Assembly: GCF_004310295.1 (NCBI RefSeq)
Contig: NZ_SISB01000007.1
Location: forward strand, 62,001 to 126,000
Length of the DNA: 64,000 nucleotides
Direction of reading: 5' to 3'
Source: Pseudomonas sp. BGI-2
GTDB taxonomy: Bacteria; Pseudomonadota; Gammaproteobacteria; Pseudomonadales; Pseudomonadaceae
The notes beneath the pieces are model-generated. The model was not told the origin of the DNA. It did not search any database and was given only the letters and a program-made list of their open reading frames with translations. Position numbers and translations under genes: made by a program. Shown here one piece after another: positions 8,399 through 18,397 of this stretch; within the stretch, counting starts at the first letter, position 1; every line of letters starts with the position of its first letter.

Positions 8399-8473
8399 TC
8401 ATTCCTCTGCTCACCACCCGAACAGGATGGCCAACGCAACAAGGTCTGAATTTAGGCCATTAAAAAACTTATC

Positions 8474-8992
8474 TCAAGCACTCATTTGCTCTTGTCCCAG
8501 CTCCAACACCATCTCATGCCACGCCATCCCGCCATGATCGGAGGCGGAAGGCTTGATGTAGGCAAACCCAAACCCGGCATACAGCGGAATATGCCGCTCC
8601 TTGCACATCAGATGGATGGTGGTCTTGCCCAAACCCCGCATGCGCTCGATGAACTCGCCCATCAAACGCTTCGCCAACCCCTGCCCCTGATAATCCGGGT
8701 GCACCACCACCGACATGATCACCACGTGCCGGCCGGCCGGGTCGTGGCCGATCAGTTCCTTGAACGCTTCGTCTGACATTTCCACTTCAAACGCCGCTCC
8801 GGAATTGATGAAACCGGCTACAACGCCGTCCACTTCGGCGACGATGAAACCCTCGGGCCAGGTGGCGATGCGGGTGGCGATTTTTTCCCGGGTGGCGGCT
8901 TCGTCGCCTTCGTAGGCAACGGTTTCGATGGCGAAGCAGCGGTCCAGGTCAGCAGGCAGGACGTTTCGGATGACAGGGTTCGACAAGTTCAT
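8474..8992 (-). CDS. GNAT family N-acetyltransferase
   Basis: 172 aa from ATG 8992 (MNLSNPVIRNVLPADLDRCF). Motif A is VVVHPDYQGQGLAKRLMGEF, and the C-terminal motif IPLYAGFGFAYIKPS is typical of GNAT enzymes acting on small amines or aralkylamines. An in-frame extension to 9055 has poor coding character and no ribosome site. Probably monocistronic, since neighbours are unrelated. Confidence 0.87.
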   Translation of the reverse strand: MNLSNPVIRNVLPADLDRCFAIETVAYEGDEAATREKIATRIATWPEGFIVAEVDGVVAGFINSGAAFEVEMSDEAFKELIGHDPAGRHVVIMSVVVHPDYQGQGLAKRLMGEFIERMRGLGKTTIHLMCKERHIPLYAGFGFAYIKPSASDHGGMAWHEMVLELGQEQMSA

Positions 8993-9246
8993 GGCGCAAC
9001 AGCAACCTTGGGGCAAGTGAGAAGACAGAGTATCGCTCGCCGATTCTAACAACACTGACTGGCCCTTGAACGCCCGATACCCAGCGCTCGTATAAAGTGC
9101 ATAGGGTTAAAGGACGGCACCGTAAAGCTTTCATATAACCGCTACTCAATGCCTCGGGTTCGTATTATTTATCTGTGCCTCGACGATTGAGGTCGCCCAG
9201 CCACGGCAGGTTGAGCCCTCCTCGTCCCACTCACAGGACTGTGATC

Positions 9247-9357
9247 ATGAGCTCGACTCAAATCGGCCTACTCGTGTTGTTCAGCATTACCTCGTTCGGT
9301 TTCATCACGCTGTACATCGATTTCCTGCACGAGCGCAGGATCAAGAAAGACAAGTGA
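9247..9357 (+). CDS. 36-aa single-pass membrane peptide
   Basis: Starts at ATG 9247 (MSSTQIGLLVLFSITSFGF) with AGGACT upstream. It has one hydrophobic helix (residues about 5-26) and a basic tail HERRIKKDK, suggesting insertion with the C-terminus inside. It lies convergent to kdpE. The 254-bp spacer before it (8993-9246) has a TATAAA-like -10 near 9097 and no other gene. Function unknown. Confidence 0.55.
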   Translation: MSSTQIGLLVLFSITSFGFITLYIDFLHERRIKKDK

Positions 9358-9398
9358 GCGACACACGGCCACGCGCTGCGACCAGTGTCTGCCGTGCT

Positions 9399-10091
9399 TT
9401 ACAGCCCCACCAAGCGATATCCCACCTGCAATTCGGTGATGAAATGCTGCGGCTGGGCCGCATCGGCCTCCAGTTTCTGCCGCAAGTGCGCCATGTGCAC
9501 CCGTAGGTAGTGAGCACGATCGACGTAATCCAGCCCCCACACTTCCAGCAGTAACTGGCGATGGGTCATGACCCGGCCTTGTCCGCGAATCAGCGCGCAA
9601 AGCAGGCGATACTCGATGGGCGTCAGATGGACCGATTGGCCCTCGCGCCGGACCTCGTGCGTGGCCAGGTCCACTTCGATCATGCCAAAAGTCACCTTGC
9701 TGGTGACCGCGGTGGTCCCGTTTTGCACATGCCGACGCAACTGGGCGCGGATACGCGCGAGCAACTCGGGCACGCCGAAGGGTTTGACCAGATAGTCGTC
9801 CGCCCCCGCATCCAGTGCCGCCACTTTTTCCTCTTCACGATCACGGGCCGACAGCACCAGAATCGGCACCGTCATCCAGCCCCGCAACTCGCTGATCAAT
9901 TGTTTGCCGTCACCGTCGGGCAAGCCCAGATCGACAATCACCAGATCCGGTTGACGACTGGCGGCGTGGATCAGGGCGCGTTTGACGTTGTCGGCCTCGA
10001 ACACCTGAAAACCTTCGTCTTGCAGCGCGATACCGACGAAACGGCGGATGTTGGCCTCGTCCTCGACAATGAGGATGCGTGCACTGGTCAT
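9399..10091 (-). CDS. kdpE: Kdp response regulator KdpE
   Basis: 230 aa, OmpR class. Receiver domain with acidic ED pocket (residues 10-11), phosphoacceptor Asp54 in VDLGLPDGDG and Lys in LVKPFG. The winged-helix DNA-binding domain follows (LTPIEYRLLCALIRGQGRV, LRQKLE). Phosphorylated by KdpD, it activates the kdp structural genes under potassium limitation. ATG 10091 overlaps the kdpD stop by 4 bases. Confidence 0.96.
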   Translation of the reverse strand: MTSARILIVEDEANIRRFVGIALQDEGFQVFEADNVKRALIHAASRQPDLVIVDLGLPDGDGKQLISELRGWMTVPILVLSARDREEEKVAALDAGADDYLVKPFGVPELLARIRAQLRRHVQNGTTAVTSKVTFGMIEVDLATHEVRREGQSVHLTPIEYRLLCALIRGQGRVMTHRQLLLEVWGLDYVDRAHYLRVHMAHLRQKLEADAAQPQHFITELQVGYRLVGL

Positions 10092-12781
10092 AGCGATTCC
10101 ATGGAAGGCGGGTGACCCGCCGGTAGAGTGATCACAAAGCGGATGCCCGAGGTGGCCTGAGGCTGAGCCTCGATCGTTGCGCCATGGGCCTGGACAATAC
10201 GTTTTGCCAACGCCAGCCCAAGGCCGATGCCGGCAACGGCCGACTCCTGCTGACCCCGAGTGAACGGTTCGAACAAGCTCTGAGGCGTGCTGCCCTGAGG
10301 ACAACCGGGACCGGCGTCGATCACCTCCAGCACAATGCTGTCCTCCTCTTGCCGGGCCGCCACCTGCACCAGCGTTCCGGCCGGGGTGTACTTGGCGGCG
10401 TTGTCCAGCAGGTTGACCAGAACACGCTCGATCAACAGCGCATCGACTTCCACCAACGGCAACCGCGGCGACAGCGCGGTGCGCACCACATGCCGCGCCA
10501 ACGGCTCGCGCAGTTGACGCAAAGCGCTGCCGACGATTTCCTCCAGTGAGTGCCATTGCCGGTTGAGGCGCACACCGCGTTCCTGCATCCGGGCCATGTC
10601 CAACAGGTTTTCGATCAACCGCTGCATGGAGCTGGCCTGATCGCGGATACCGCCCAGCAACTGCGCCAGTGGTCCGGGCGGCGCATGGGGCGCCGCTGCA
10701 TCTGCCGCGCCGATAATGGTGGTCAGCGGCGTGCGCAGGTCATGAGAGATCGCGGCCAGCAGGGTATTGCGCATGCGCTCACCCTCCATCTGCACCAAGG
10801 TGCTTTGCGCCACCTCGACGAAATGCACCCGCTCCAGCGCGATTGCCAGTTGGCTCATGCAGGCCTCAAGCAGGCGCTGCTCTTCCGGCTCGTTCAATCG
10901 CTCGGGTTCAGCCAGTTCGAGCACCAACACGCCGCGTACGCGCATGGGCGCCTTTAATGGCAAATAGCGGCCTTGGGCGGCCGCCAGTGTATCGGTGCCC
11001 TGACCCGCGGGTTGGCCATGGTCGTAAACCCATTGGGCAATGCTTTCATCGATCGGGAATGCTCCGGCGCCCCGAGCGTGGACACTGTCTGTGGCGTTTG
11101 GCAGTGTCAGCCCGACCCGCGCTTCAAACACGCCGCTGAAGGTGCGCAGTGCCACCTCCGTGATCTGTTCCACCGTCAGCGCCGCCGACAAGTCGCGCGC
11201 CAGCCTGGCCAACGACGTCGCGCGCCGCTCACGACCGGCGGCGGTGCGGGCTTCATGACGCAAGCGTGCCGTGAGCTGCCCGGTGATCAACGCAATACCC
11301 AGCATCAGGGCGAAGGTAAAGAAGTACTGGGTGTCGTTGACCGTGAACGACCAGCGTGGCTGGACGAAAAAGAAATCAAAACACAGCACCGCCAGCATCG
11401 CTGCCCAGACACCTGGCCCTCTCCCGTAACGCAGGGCGACCAGCACCACCGTGAGCAAAAACAGCATGACCACGTTGGCCAGATCAAACACCTGCAACAG
11501 CAAGGCAGCCACCGCCGTGGCGGCAAAACAGGCCAGGCTGGCCCACAGATACGCCGGTGCCCTGCTGGGTGGCAGCGCTGCATCAGTATTCACCGCAACC
11601 GCAACCACCATGGGCAACGGGCCATGAGCGATGACAATCTGATCGATCTCGGGATGGCGACGGCTGATGCGGTCACTGACCGACTGGTGCCAGAACTGCC
11701 AGACCTTGCGCGGGTAATGCCCCAACACCAGGCGGTTGGCGTTGTGTTCACGAGCAAACGCCACCAGCGCCTCGGCCACGTCCATGCCGGACAGCGTGGC
11801 GGTGTCGGCACCGAATTCGGCGGCCAGCGCCAAGGCCTTCATGGCGGCGGCATAGCGGCTCGCATCTGCGCCACGGCGCTGCACCGAAGGCACATGGACG
11901 ACAATCCAGTCCGCCTCAAGCTTTTGTGCCAGGCGCGCCGCTTCACGAACCAGACGATCATCCGAAGGGTGCCCTGCCACTCCGACCAGCAAACGCTCGC
12001 GCGCGGGCCAAAGGGTGTTGATGGACCGCTCGCGGCGATAGTCGCGCATCTGTGCATCGACGCGATCAGCGGTACGCCGCAGCGCCAGCTCGCGCAAGGC
12101 CAGCAAGTTGCCCTTGCGGAAGAAATGCCGGGACGCGCGCTCGGCCTGGGGCGGCAGGTAGACCTTGCCTTCCTTGAGACGGCGCAGCAGGTCATCGGGT
12201 GGCAGGTCGATCACCACCACTTCATGAGCAGCGTCGAACAGATGATCGGGTACGGTCTCGCGTACCCGGATGCCGATGATCCCGCTGACGATGTCGTTGA
12301 GACTTTCCAGGTGCTGGACATTGAGGGTGGTCCAGACGTCGATGCCGGCGCGCAGCAGTTCTTCGACATCCTGCCAGCGTTTGGGGTGACGCGAGCCGGG
12401 AACGTTGCTGTGGGCCAGCTCATCCACCAGCAGCACCGCCGGACGTCGCGCCAGCGCGGCATCCAGATCGAACTCGCTGAGGGCACACTCGCGATGCATC
12501 ACGTTGTAGCGCGGCAGCAGTTCCAGGCCGGTGAGCAGTTCAGCGGTTTCCCGGCGGCCATGGGTTTCGACCACGCCAGCCACCAGGTGACGGCCCTGGG
12601 TCACTTCGCGTTGAGCCGCAATGAGCATGGCACAGGTTTTCCCCACTCCGGCATTGGAGCCGAAATAGATGCGCAATTTTCCGCGCAGGGCGGCCTGTTC
12701 GTCTTGGTGGAGCTTCTCCAGCAGCGCGTCGGGATCAGGGCGGCCGTCACGTGAAGCGGTGAACGTATCAGTTACGAGCAT
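10088..12781 (-). CDS. kdpD: Potassium-responsive sensor histidine kinase KdpD
   Basis: 897 aa from ATG 12781 with AAAGGATTGCC upstream. Order: KdpD N-terminal domain with Walker A GSNAGVGKT (41-49), a universal-stress-like domain, four membrane helices of the DUF4118 region (near 400-500), a GAF-like linker, the H-box ISHDLRTPL (phospho-His near 680), N-box NLLDNAAKYTP (near 790) and G-box GIGLGLALAKR. It senses low potassium at the inner membrane and phosphorylates KdpE. It is last but one in the operon. Confidence 0.96.
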   Translation of the reverse strand: MLVTDTFTASRDGRPDPDALLEKLHQDEQAALRGKLRIYFGSNAGVGKTCAMLIAAQREVTQGRHLVAGVVETHGRRETAELLTGLELLPRYNVMHRECALSEFDLDAALARRPAVLLVDELAHSNVPGSRHPKRWQDVEELLRAGIDVWTTLNVQHLESLNDIVSGIIGIRVRETVPDHLFDAAHEVVVIDLPPDDLLRRLKEGKVYLPPQAERASRHFFRKGNLLALRELALRRTADRVDAQMRDYRRERSINTLWPARERLLVGVAGHPSDDRLVREAARLAQKLEADWIVVHVPSVQRRGADASRYAAAMKALALAAEFGADTATLSGMDVAEALVAFAREHNANRLVLGHYPRKVWQFWHQSVSDRISRRHPEIDQIVIAHGPLPMVVAVAVNTDAALPPSRAPAYLWASLACFAATAVAALLLQVFDLANVVMLFLLTVVLVALRYGRGPGVWAAMLAVLCFDFFFVQPRWSFTVNDTQYFFTFALMLGIALITGQLTARLRHEARTAAGRERRATSLARLARDLSAALTVEQITEVALRTFSGVFEARVGLTLPNATDSVHARGAGAFPIDESIAQWVYDHGQPAGQGTDTLAAAQGRYLPLKAPMRVRGVLVLELAEPERLNEPEEQRLLEACMSQLAIALERVHFVEVAQSTLVQMEGERMRNTLLAAISHDLRTPLTTIIGAADAAAPHAPPGPLAQLLGGIRDQASSMQRLIENLLDMARMQERGVRLNRQWHSLEEIVGSALRQLREPLARHVVRTALSPRLPLVEVDALLIERVLVNLLDNAAKYTPAGTLVQVAARQEEDSIVLEVIDAGPGCPQGSTPQSLFEPFTRGQQESAVAGIGLGLALAKRIVQAHGATIEAQPQATSGIRFVITLPAGHPPSMESL

Positions 12782-12796
12782 GGCAATCCTTTTGAA

Positions 12797-12826
12797 CTGC
12801 GCGGCGCCACACACGGCGCCGCGCAG
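12797..12826. other. Perfect GC-rich hairpin between kdpB and kdpD
   Basis: CTGCGCGGCGCC-ACACAC-GGCGCCGCGCAG is a perfect 12-bp stem in the 54-bp gap, just before the kdpD ribosome site. No U-tract follows in the kdp direction. It may block 3' decay of the pump mRNA or lower kdpDE expression relative to the pump genes. Confidence 0.75.
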
Positions 12827-12835
12827 TCAGTCCTT

Positions 12836-14905
12836 TCAAACCAGGCCAAGCCCGGTCAACAGCATGTCGATCACCTTGATCCCCGCGAACGGCACCAGCA
12901 CGCCACCCAGCCCATAGATCAGCAGGTTGCGATTGAGTAACGCAGCGGCGCCGATGGCTCGGTAGGTCACACCCTTCAGCGCCAGCGGGATCAGAAACAC
13001 GATGATCAGGGCATTGAAGATCACCGCGCTGAGGATCGCCGAATTCGGGCTGCTCAGGTGCATCACGTTCAGGGCACCCAGTTGCGGATAGGTTGCGACG
13101 AATGCGGCCGGTACGATAGCAAAATACTTGGCCACATCGTTGGCCACGCTGAAGGTGGTTAACGCGCCGCGCGTCATGAGCATCTGCTTGCCGACTTCCA
13201 CCACCTCGATCAGCTTGGTCGGGTTGCTGTCCAGATCGACCATGTTGCCCGCTTCCTTGGCGGCCTGAGTACCGCTGTTCATGGCCACGGCCACGTCCGC
13301 CTGGGCCAGTGCCGGCGCATCGTTGGTGCCATCTCCCGTCATCGCCACCAGCTTGCCCTGCGCCTGGTAGTCGCGGATCAGTTGCAGCTTGTCTTCCGGC
13401 CGGGCCTCGGCCAGAAAGTCGTCAACACCGGCTTCCACGGCAATCGCTGCCGCCGTCAGGCGGTTGTCGCCGGTGATCATGACCGTCTTGATCCCCATGC
13501 GCCGCAGTTCGGCAAAGCGCTCCTTGATACCGCCCTTGACCACGTCCTTGAGCTCGACCACGCCCAATGCCTGTTGACCATCGCACACGACCAGCGGCGT
13601 ACTGCCACGGCGCGAGACTTCATCGACCTTGCTCTGCAATGCCGACGGAAAGCTGCCGCCCAGCGCCTCGATGTGCTGGCGAATGGCATCTGCCGCGCCC
13701 TTGCGGATGCACCGGCCGCCGGCCAGATCGACGCCGCTCATACGGGTTTGCGCGGTGAAATGCACGAAGCTCGCCCCCAAGGCATTGAGGTCCCGCGCCC
13801 GCAGGTCGAACTTCTGCTTGGCGAGCACCACAATACTGCGTCCTTCCGGCGTTTCGTCGGCCAGCGAGGCCAACTGCGCGGCGTCCGCCAGTTCCGACTC
13901 CTTGACTCCGGGCGCTGGCAGGAAACTGCTGGCCTGGCGATTACCCAAGGTAATGGTGCCGGTTTTGTCCAACAGCAGGACATCAACGTCACCCGCCGCT
14001 TCCACAGCCCGCCCGGAGGTGGCAATGACGTTGGCCGACATCATCCGGCTCATGCCCGCCACACCAATCGCCGACAGCAGGCCGCCAATGGTCGTGGGGA
14101 TCAGGCAGACCAGCAGCGCCACCAGCACCGTTGCGCTGACCACGTCGCCGCCGCTCATGGCCACCGCGAACATCGAGTACGGGCCCAGGGTCACAATTAC
14201 CAGCAGAAACAAAAATGTCAGGCCCACCAACAAAATGGTCAGTGCCACTTCGTTGGGCGTCTTCTGGCGCTTCGCGGATTCGACCATTGAGATCATGCGA
14301 TCCAGAAACGACTCGCCGGGATTGACGCTGATACGCACCACCAACCAGTCCGACAGCACTTTTGTCCCGCCGGTGACCGATGAAAAGTCGCCGCCCGCCT
14401 CGCGAATCACCGGTGCCGACTCCCCGGTGATCGCGCTTTCATCCACCGACGCCACACCTTCGATCACCACACCATCGAGGGGCACCAAATCGCCCGCCTC
14501 GATCAACACCACAGCGTCCTTGAGCAGTTCGCTGGAAGGCACTGGCCTCCAGGCGGAACCGTGCCGGGGTTGCTGCAACAGCTTGGCCAGGGTCTGACGC
14601 TTCATCCCGCGCAGGCTAGCCGCCTGGGCCCGACTACGCCCCTCGGCCAGGGCTTCGGCGAAGTTGGCAAACAGCACGGTGAACCACAGCCACAGCGTGA
14701 TGCTGAGAATGAAACCACTGGGGGCTTCCCCTTTGCCGACCAGTGATTGAACCCACAACAGCGTGGTGAGAATACTGCCCAGGTACACCACAAACATTAC
14801 CGGGTTCTTCCACTGCGCCTGGGGCAGCAATTTCTTGAAAGCATCCAGGCACGCCGTGAGCAACAATCCACGGTCGAACAAAGGCAAACGAACTTGCTTA
14901 CTCAT
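12836..14905 (-). CDS. kdpB: Kdp P-type ATPase catalytic subunit KdpB
   Basis: 689 aa. Actuator motif TGES at 160-163, phosphorylation site DKTGT with Asp313, and hinge motif [12 protein letters not shown]. Membrane helices sit near 35-85, 220-280 and at the C-terminus. It hydrolyses ATP to drive potassium uptake through KdpA. Its ATG overlaps the kdpC stop (ATGA), so kdpB follows kdpC here, unlike the A-B-C order in E. coli. Confidence 0.97.
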   Translation of the reverse strand: MSKQVRLPLFDRGLLLTACLDAFKKLLPQAQWKNPVMFVVYLGSILTTLLWVQSLVGKGEAPSGFILSITLWLWFTVLFANFAEALAEGRSRAQAASLRGMKRQTLAKLLQQPRHGSAWRPVPSSELLKDAVVLIEAGDLVPLDGVVIEGVASVDESAITGESAPVIREAGGDFSSVTGGTKVLSDWLVVRISVNPGESFLDRMISMVESAKRQKTPNEVALTILLVGLTFLFLLVIVTLGPYSMFAVAMSGGDVVSATVLVALLVCLIPTTIGGLLSAIGVAGMSRMMSANVIATSGRAVEAAGDVDVLLLDKTGTITLGNRQASSFLPAPGVKESELADAAQLASLADETPEGRSIVVLAKQKFDLRARDLNALGASFVHFTAQTRMSGVDLAGGRCIRKGAADAIRQHIEALGGSFPSALQSKVDEVSRRGSTPLVVCDGQQALGVVELKDVVKGGIKERFAELRRMGIKTVMITGDNRLTAAAIAVEAGVDDFLAEARPEDKLQLIRDYQAQGKLVAMTGDGTNDAPALAQADVAVAMNSGTQAAKEAGNMVDLDSNPTKLIEVVEVGKQMLMTRGALTTFSVANDVAKYFAIVPAAFVATYPQLGALNVMHLSSPNSAILSAVIFNALIIVFLIPLALKGVTYRAIGAAALLNRNLLIYGLGGVLVPFAGIKVIDMLLTGLGLV

Positions 14906-15597
14906 GGTTGTTTCTCTTGTTCACTGGCCGCAAGGGATGGCTGATGCGCAGGCGGCAGAGCATCCAGCGCGAGGTTGAGTTGCAGCACATTGACCCGGGG
15001 CTCGCCGAGCAGGCCGAAGGTGCGTTGCTCAGTGTGGGCATTCACCAGCTTCAACAGATCGGCTTCCGGCAGGTGACGCAGGCGTGCGACACGCGATGCC
15101 TGAATCTGTGCGTTGGCCACCGAGATGTGCGGGTCCAGACCTGACGCCGACGCGGTGACCGCATCCACCGGCACCTGAGCATCTGCTGCCAGACCGTTCT
15201 GCCGGCGGTAGGCTTCGACGCGCATGGCCACGGTGTCGATCAACTTCTGGCTGGTCGGGCCAAGGTTGCTGGCACCACTGGAACCTGCGTTGTACGGCTG
15301 GGCCACGCTCTTGCTCGGGTCCAGTGGGTCAGCGCCGAGGGTCATGCTCGCACGCCCCTGGAAATACTCGGGGCGAGTGAAATGCTGGCCGATCACCGCC
15401 GAACCGATCACCAACCCGTCCCGTTCAACCAGACTGCCCCGGGCCTGATAGGGGAACAGCACGTTAGCCACCAGCGTGGTGAACAACGGATACACCAGCC
15501 CGGTCAGCAACATGAAGAACGCCGCCGAAATCAGCACCGGGCGCAACAGGCCGACAAACAGAAATTGCACCTTTGTTTGTGTTTGTACTTGAGTCAT
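14902..15597 (-). CDS. kdpC: Kdp ATPase subunit KdpC
   Basis: 231 aa from ATG 15597 with GAGGGGG upstream, longer than the roughly 190 aa of the E. coli protein. One N-terminal membrane helix ([20 protein letters not shown]) precedes a soluble domain with [16 protein letters not shown] and [13 protein letters not shown]. KdpC stabilises the KdpA-KdpB contact and affects ATP affinity. It starts 10 bases after the kdpA stop. The extra length is mainly a C-terminal tail ([20 protein letters not shown]). Confidence 0.95.
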   Translation of the reverse strand: MTQVQTQTKVQFLFVGLLRPVLISAAFFMLLTGLVYPLFTTLVANVLFPYQARGSLVERDGLVIGSAVIGQHFTRPEYFQGRASMTLGADPLDPSKSVAQPYNAGSSGASNLGPTSQKLIDTVAMRVEAYRRQNGLAADAQVPVDAVTASASGLDPHISVANAQIQASRVARLRHLPEADLLKLVNAHTEQRTFGLLGEPRVNVLQLNLALDALPPAHQPSLAASEQEKQP

Positions 15598-15607
15598 CAC
15601 ATCCCCC

Positions 15608-17314
15608 TCACTTGTAGGTCTGGCCGGACAGCAACTGCAGTTGCTCGACCAGCGGGCCGAGCGCGAGCGCCGGCAGGAAAGTCAGGCCGCCCACCACCAA
15701 CACCACGAACACCACCAGAAACATGAATAGCGGCGTGGCGGTCGGGATGGTGCCGGCACCGGCCGGGATGTTCTTTTTCATCGCCAGGGAACCGGCAACC
15801 GCGAGCATCGGCAGCATCGTGAAGAAGCGTCCGAGCAACATGGCAAGACCGATGGTGGTGTTAAAGAACGGCGTATTGGCATTCAGCCCGGCGAACGCCG
15901 AACCGTTGTTGGCAGTGCCCGAGGTGTAGGCATACAGCACCTCGCTGAAGCCATGAGGCCCTTGGTTGTTGAGGCTATTGAGGGTGTCGGGCCAGAGTGC
16001 CGCCAGGGCGGTGAAGCCGAGAATGCAGATGGGGTGCGCCAGCACCGAGAGCATGACCAGCTTGATCTCCCGCGCCTCAATCTTCTTGCCGAGGAATTCG
16101 GGGCTGCGACCGATCATCATGCCCACCAGAAACACCGTCAGCAGCGCGTACTGGATCAGGTTGATAAAGCCCACGCCGTCGCCACCGAACACGCAGTTGA
16201 GCATCATCTGCGCCAGCGGTACGAAGCCGCCCATGGGCGTCAGCGAGTCATGCATGGCGTTCACCGAGCCGGTGGTTGCGCCGGTGGTGGTGGTCACGAA
16301 CAGGCTGGTGTCGGCAATCCCGAAGCGCAGCTCCTTGCCCTCCATGTTGCCGCCACTCTGGGTCGCTGACAGCACCTGATCCGCACCCACCCGGGTCAAC
16401 AGCGGGTTGCCACTTTGTTCGGCGGTGTAAACGATGCTCAGAAAGCCGACGAACATCACCAGGAACGTGCCAAAGAACACCCAGCCCTGACGCCGACGCA
16501 TCAGCATACTGCCGAAGGTGTACGTCAGCGCTGACGGGATCAGCAGCATGCTGAGGATATGCAGCATGTTCGTCAGCGGGGTCGGGTTCTCGAACGGATG
16601 CGCGGCGTTCATGCTGAAAAAGCCGCCACCGTTGGTGCCGATGTGCTTGATTGACTCGAAGCTCGCCACCGCGCCGACGATCAATTGCTGCTGTGCGCCT
16701 TCCAGCGTAGTGGCAAGGGCCTGGGAGTTCAGGGTTTGTGGCATGCCTTGCCAGACATAAACCAGCGCCATGCCAAAACACAGTGGCAGCATGACCCGGT
16801 ACAGGGTGCGAGTGAAGTCCACCCAGTAGTTTCCGATGTCAGCGGAGTTAGAACGACTGAGGCCGCGAATGAATCCCGCGGCAGCCACAACGCCCGCTGT
16901 TGCGCCGACGAACATCAGGAAGGTGATGACGGCCATCTGGCTGAAGTTGGACAGGCTGGTCTCACCTGAATAAGCCTGCCAGTTGGTGTTGGTGATAAAA
17001 GACGCCGCGGTATTGAACGCCAGATCCGGTGTTTGCGCGCTCAGCCCCAAGGGGTTGAGTGGCATGAAGCCTTGCAGGCGCAACACGATGTAGCCCAGCA
17101 ACATCATTGCCGCGTTCGACAACAACAGGGCCAAGCCGTAACGTGCCCAGCCCATGGTTTCGGTCGAATCGATCCCCAGCAAACGATACGTGGCGCGCTC
17201 CGCCAAGGCATGGTTTCGCCCGGTGAATACTCGCGTCAGCCACTTCCCCATCAGAACGGCGAGCCCGGTCATCAACCCGAGAATCACCGCAAATTCCAGC
17301 ATAGTGCTCAACAT
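15608..17314 (-). CDS. kdpA: Potassium-binding and translocating subunit KdpA
   Basis: 568 aa from ATG 17314 ([12 protein letters not shown]), with ACGGAG 8 bases upstream. About ten membrane helices. Selectivity-filter-like loops include [51 protein letters not shown] and [14 protein letters not shown]. It binds potassium with high affinity. It is preceded by a 27-codon membrane peptide and by kdpF. Confidence 0.97.
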   Translation of the reverse strand: MLSTMLEFAVILGLMTGLAVLMGKWLTRVFTGRNHALAERATYRLLGIDSTETMGWARYGLALLLSNAAMMLLGYIVLRLQGFMPLNPLGLSAQTPDLAFNTAASFITNTNWQAYSGETSLSNFSQMAVITFLMFVGATAGVVAAAGFIRGLSRSNSADIGNYWVDFTRTLYRVMLPLCFGMALVYVWQGMPQTLNSQALATTLEGAQQQLIVGAVASFESIKHIGTNGGGFFSMNAAHPFENPTPLTNMLHILSMLLIPSALTYTFGSMLMRRRQGWVFFGTFLVMFVGFLSIVYTAEQSGNPLLTRVGADQVLSATQSGGNMEGKELRFGIADTSLFVTTTTGATTGSVNAMHDSLTPMGGFVPLAQMMLNCVFGGDGVGFINLIQYALLTVFLVGMMIGRSPEFLGKKIEAREIKLVMLSVLAHPICILGFTALAALWPDTLNSLNNQGPHGFSEVLYAYTSGTANNGSAFAGLNANTPFFNTTIGLAMLLGRFFTMLPMLAVAGSLAMKKNIPAGAGTIPTATPLFMFLVVFVVLVVGGLTFLPALALGPLVEQLQLLSGQTYK

Positions 17315-17327
17315 GTCGATGCTCCGT

Positions 17328-17411
17328 TCAAATCTTGCCCATGGCGACGATGACCATGGCTGTCGCAGCAAAAAACACCACGCTAACCCCCATGAAAATC
17401 AGGTCGTACAT
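17328..17411 (-). CDS. 27-aa membrane peptide inside the kdp operon
   Basis: ATG 17411 follows AAAGGAAACCGGCA. The peptide [20 protein letters not shown] continues to VAMGKI and stops 13 bases before kdpA. It is almost entirely one membrane helix. It is distinct from kdpF, which lies farther upstream, so it could be a second small Kdp subunit or a translation leader for kdpA. Between it and kdpF lies another weak frame (17399-17482, MAAVIAAQ...) that overlaps the kdpF stop. I cannot tell whether that one is translated. Confidence 0.6.
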   Translation of the reverse strand: MYDLIFMGVSVVFFAATAMVIVAMGKI

Positions 17412-17481
17412 TGCCGGTTTCCTTTCTCAAGACCGCCCTGGCGGGCGAATAAAAACGCCTGTGCCGCAATGACTGCGGCCA

Positions 17482-17580
17482 TCAGAACTTCTCTGCACGG
17501 ATAAGGGCGTAACCCAGGTAGGCGAACAACAGGGCGGCGCACAGGCCGCTGGCGATGTAAATGAACTCGAGTGTTAACAA
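17482..17580 (-). CDS. kdpF: Small Kdp subunit KdpF
   Basis: 32 aa from TTG 17580, with GGGGGAG six bases upstream. The sequence MLTLEFIYIASGLCAALLFA runs to YALIRAEKF. A single membrane helix ending in the Y(A)L(I/L)RAEKF tail is the KdpF hallmark. KdpF packs on KdpA and stabilises the complex in E. coli. It is the first gene of the operon. The upstream spacer 17581-17843 should hold the KdpE-dependent promoter, though I see no certain site. Confidence 0.8.
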   Translation of the reverse strand: MLTLEFIYIASGLCAALLFAYLGYALIRAEKF

Positions 17581-17843
17581 GACAGCTCCCCCTGACAAAA
17601 CGAAAGGACACCCGCAAGCGGGTCCCGGCAGAGCGCGTCAGAACAAAAAACGCACTGAATACGCGCTCTTATCTGCGCTGTGCAGGTTATGTGAGGGGGT
17701 ATCAAGGACGGACACTGATTGGGGGCAGCGGTATTAAGACGGCGTATAGATCGAGCGAAACGGGCAGTAGGCGGGAGGTGATACGAGGGGGCAACGACAG
17801 TCACGAACGGGCACTGTGAAGTGCCCGTTCCAGGCTCGGTTCA

Positions 17844-18329
17844 TTACGATTTGAGCGGCAACCAGATTTCCAGCACACCGGTGTTGAGCTTCGGGTTGAA
17901 GTCTTCGCTGTAGCGTTCGAATTCCGGGGCGTCCGCCGCTTCTTTACCGGATTGCGGCAGCCAGGTTTTCCAAATGTACTGAAAGGTCGCGGGCAACTGG
18001 TCCAGTGTGCCTTTGTGCTCGAACACTGCGTAATGCTGGGGCTGAACTTCGACCCAGCGGTACTTTTCGGGCAGATCGTCGAGTTTGCTTATTTCGACGC
18101 CTGCAATGTACTCGAAACCACCCTTGCCATCCGGATTGCAACAAATGCCGTAGGTCACTTCGCTTTTTTGACCGGGAATTTTGCCAATCTCGGGAATGAA
18201 TTTTTCCCAGAGATCAGGAATGCCTTTAGTGGTTTGCTGGGTAAATCGCCCGCCAAGCCCGGCAATGAGCAGAAAATGCCCGCTCTCGAAGCGTGGCTCG
18301 GCCAATTTGACGTCTGTTTGCTCATCCAT
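17844..18329 (-). CDS. GyrI-like effector-binding domain protein
   Basis: 161 aa, start MDEQTDVKLAEPRFESG. The layout is a stand-alone GyrI/AraC effector-binding fold: FLLIAGLGGRFTQQ, DLWEKFIPEIGKI, YGICCNPDG, and C-terminal LNTGVLEIWLPL. No DNA-binding domain is attached. Family members bind small hydrophobic ligands or gyrase. The role here is unknown. It is downstream of the LysE gene with a 68-bp gap, so cotranscription is possible. Confidence 0.8.
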   Translation of the reverse strand: MDEQTDVKLAEPRFESGHFLLIAGLGGRFTQQTTKGIPDLWEKFIPEIGKIPGQKSEVTYGICCNPDGKGGFEYIAGVEISKLDDLPEKYRWVEVQPQHYAVFEHKGTLDQLPATFQYIWKTWLPQSGKEAADAPEFERYSEDFNPKLNTGVLEIWLPLKS

Positions 18330-18397
18330 GACTCAACTCCTGGAACAAAAAAAGTGGGTTCGGCTGGAAGTATAGAGGCCAAACCCGATTCGCCCAA

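Noticed and set aside
10973-12754. 593-codon open frame opposite kdpD
   Set aside because: Composition is Gln/His/Arg-rich antisense of a coding region. kdpD on the other strand has all family motifs.
17399-17482. 27-codon frame (MAAVIAAQ...) overlapping the kdpF stop
   Set aside because: No ribosome site of its own beyond the TGATG overlap and a less protein-like tail. Mentioned with the neighbouring peptide but not called.
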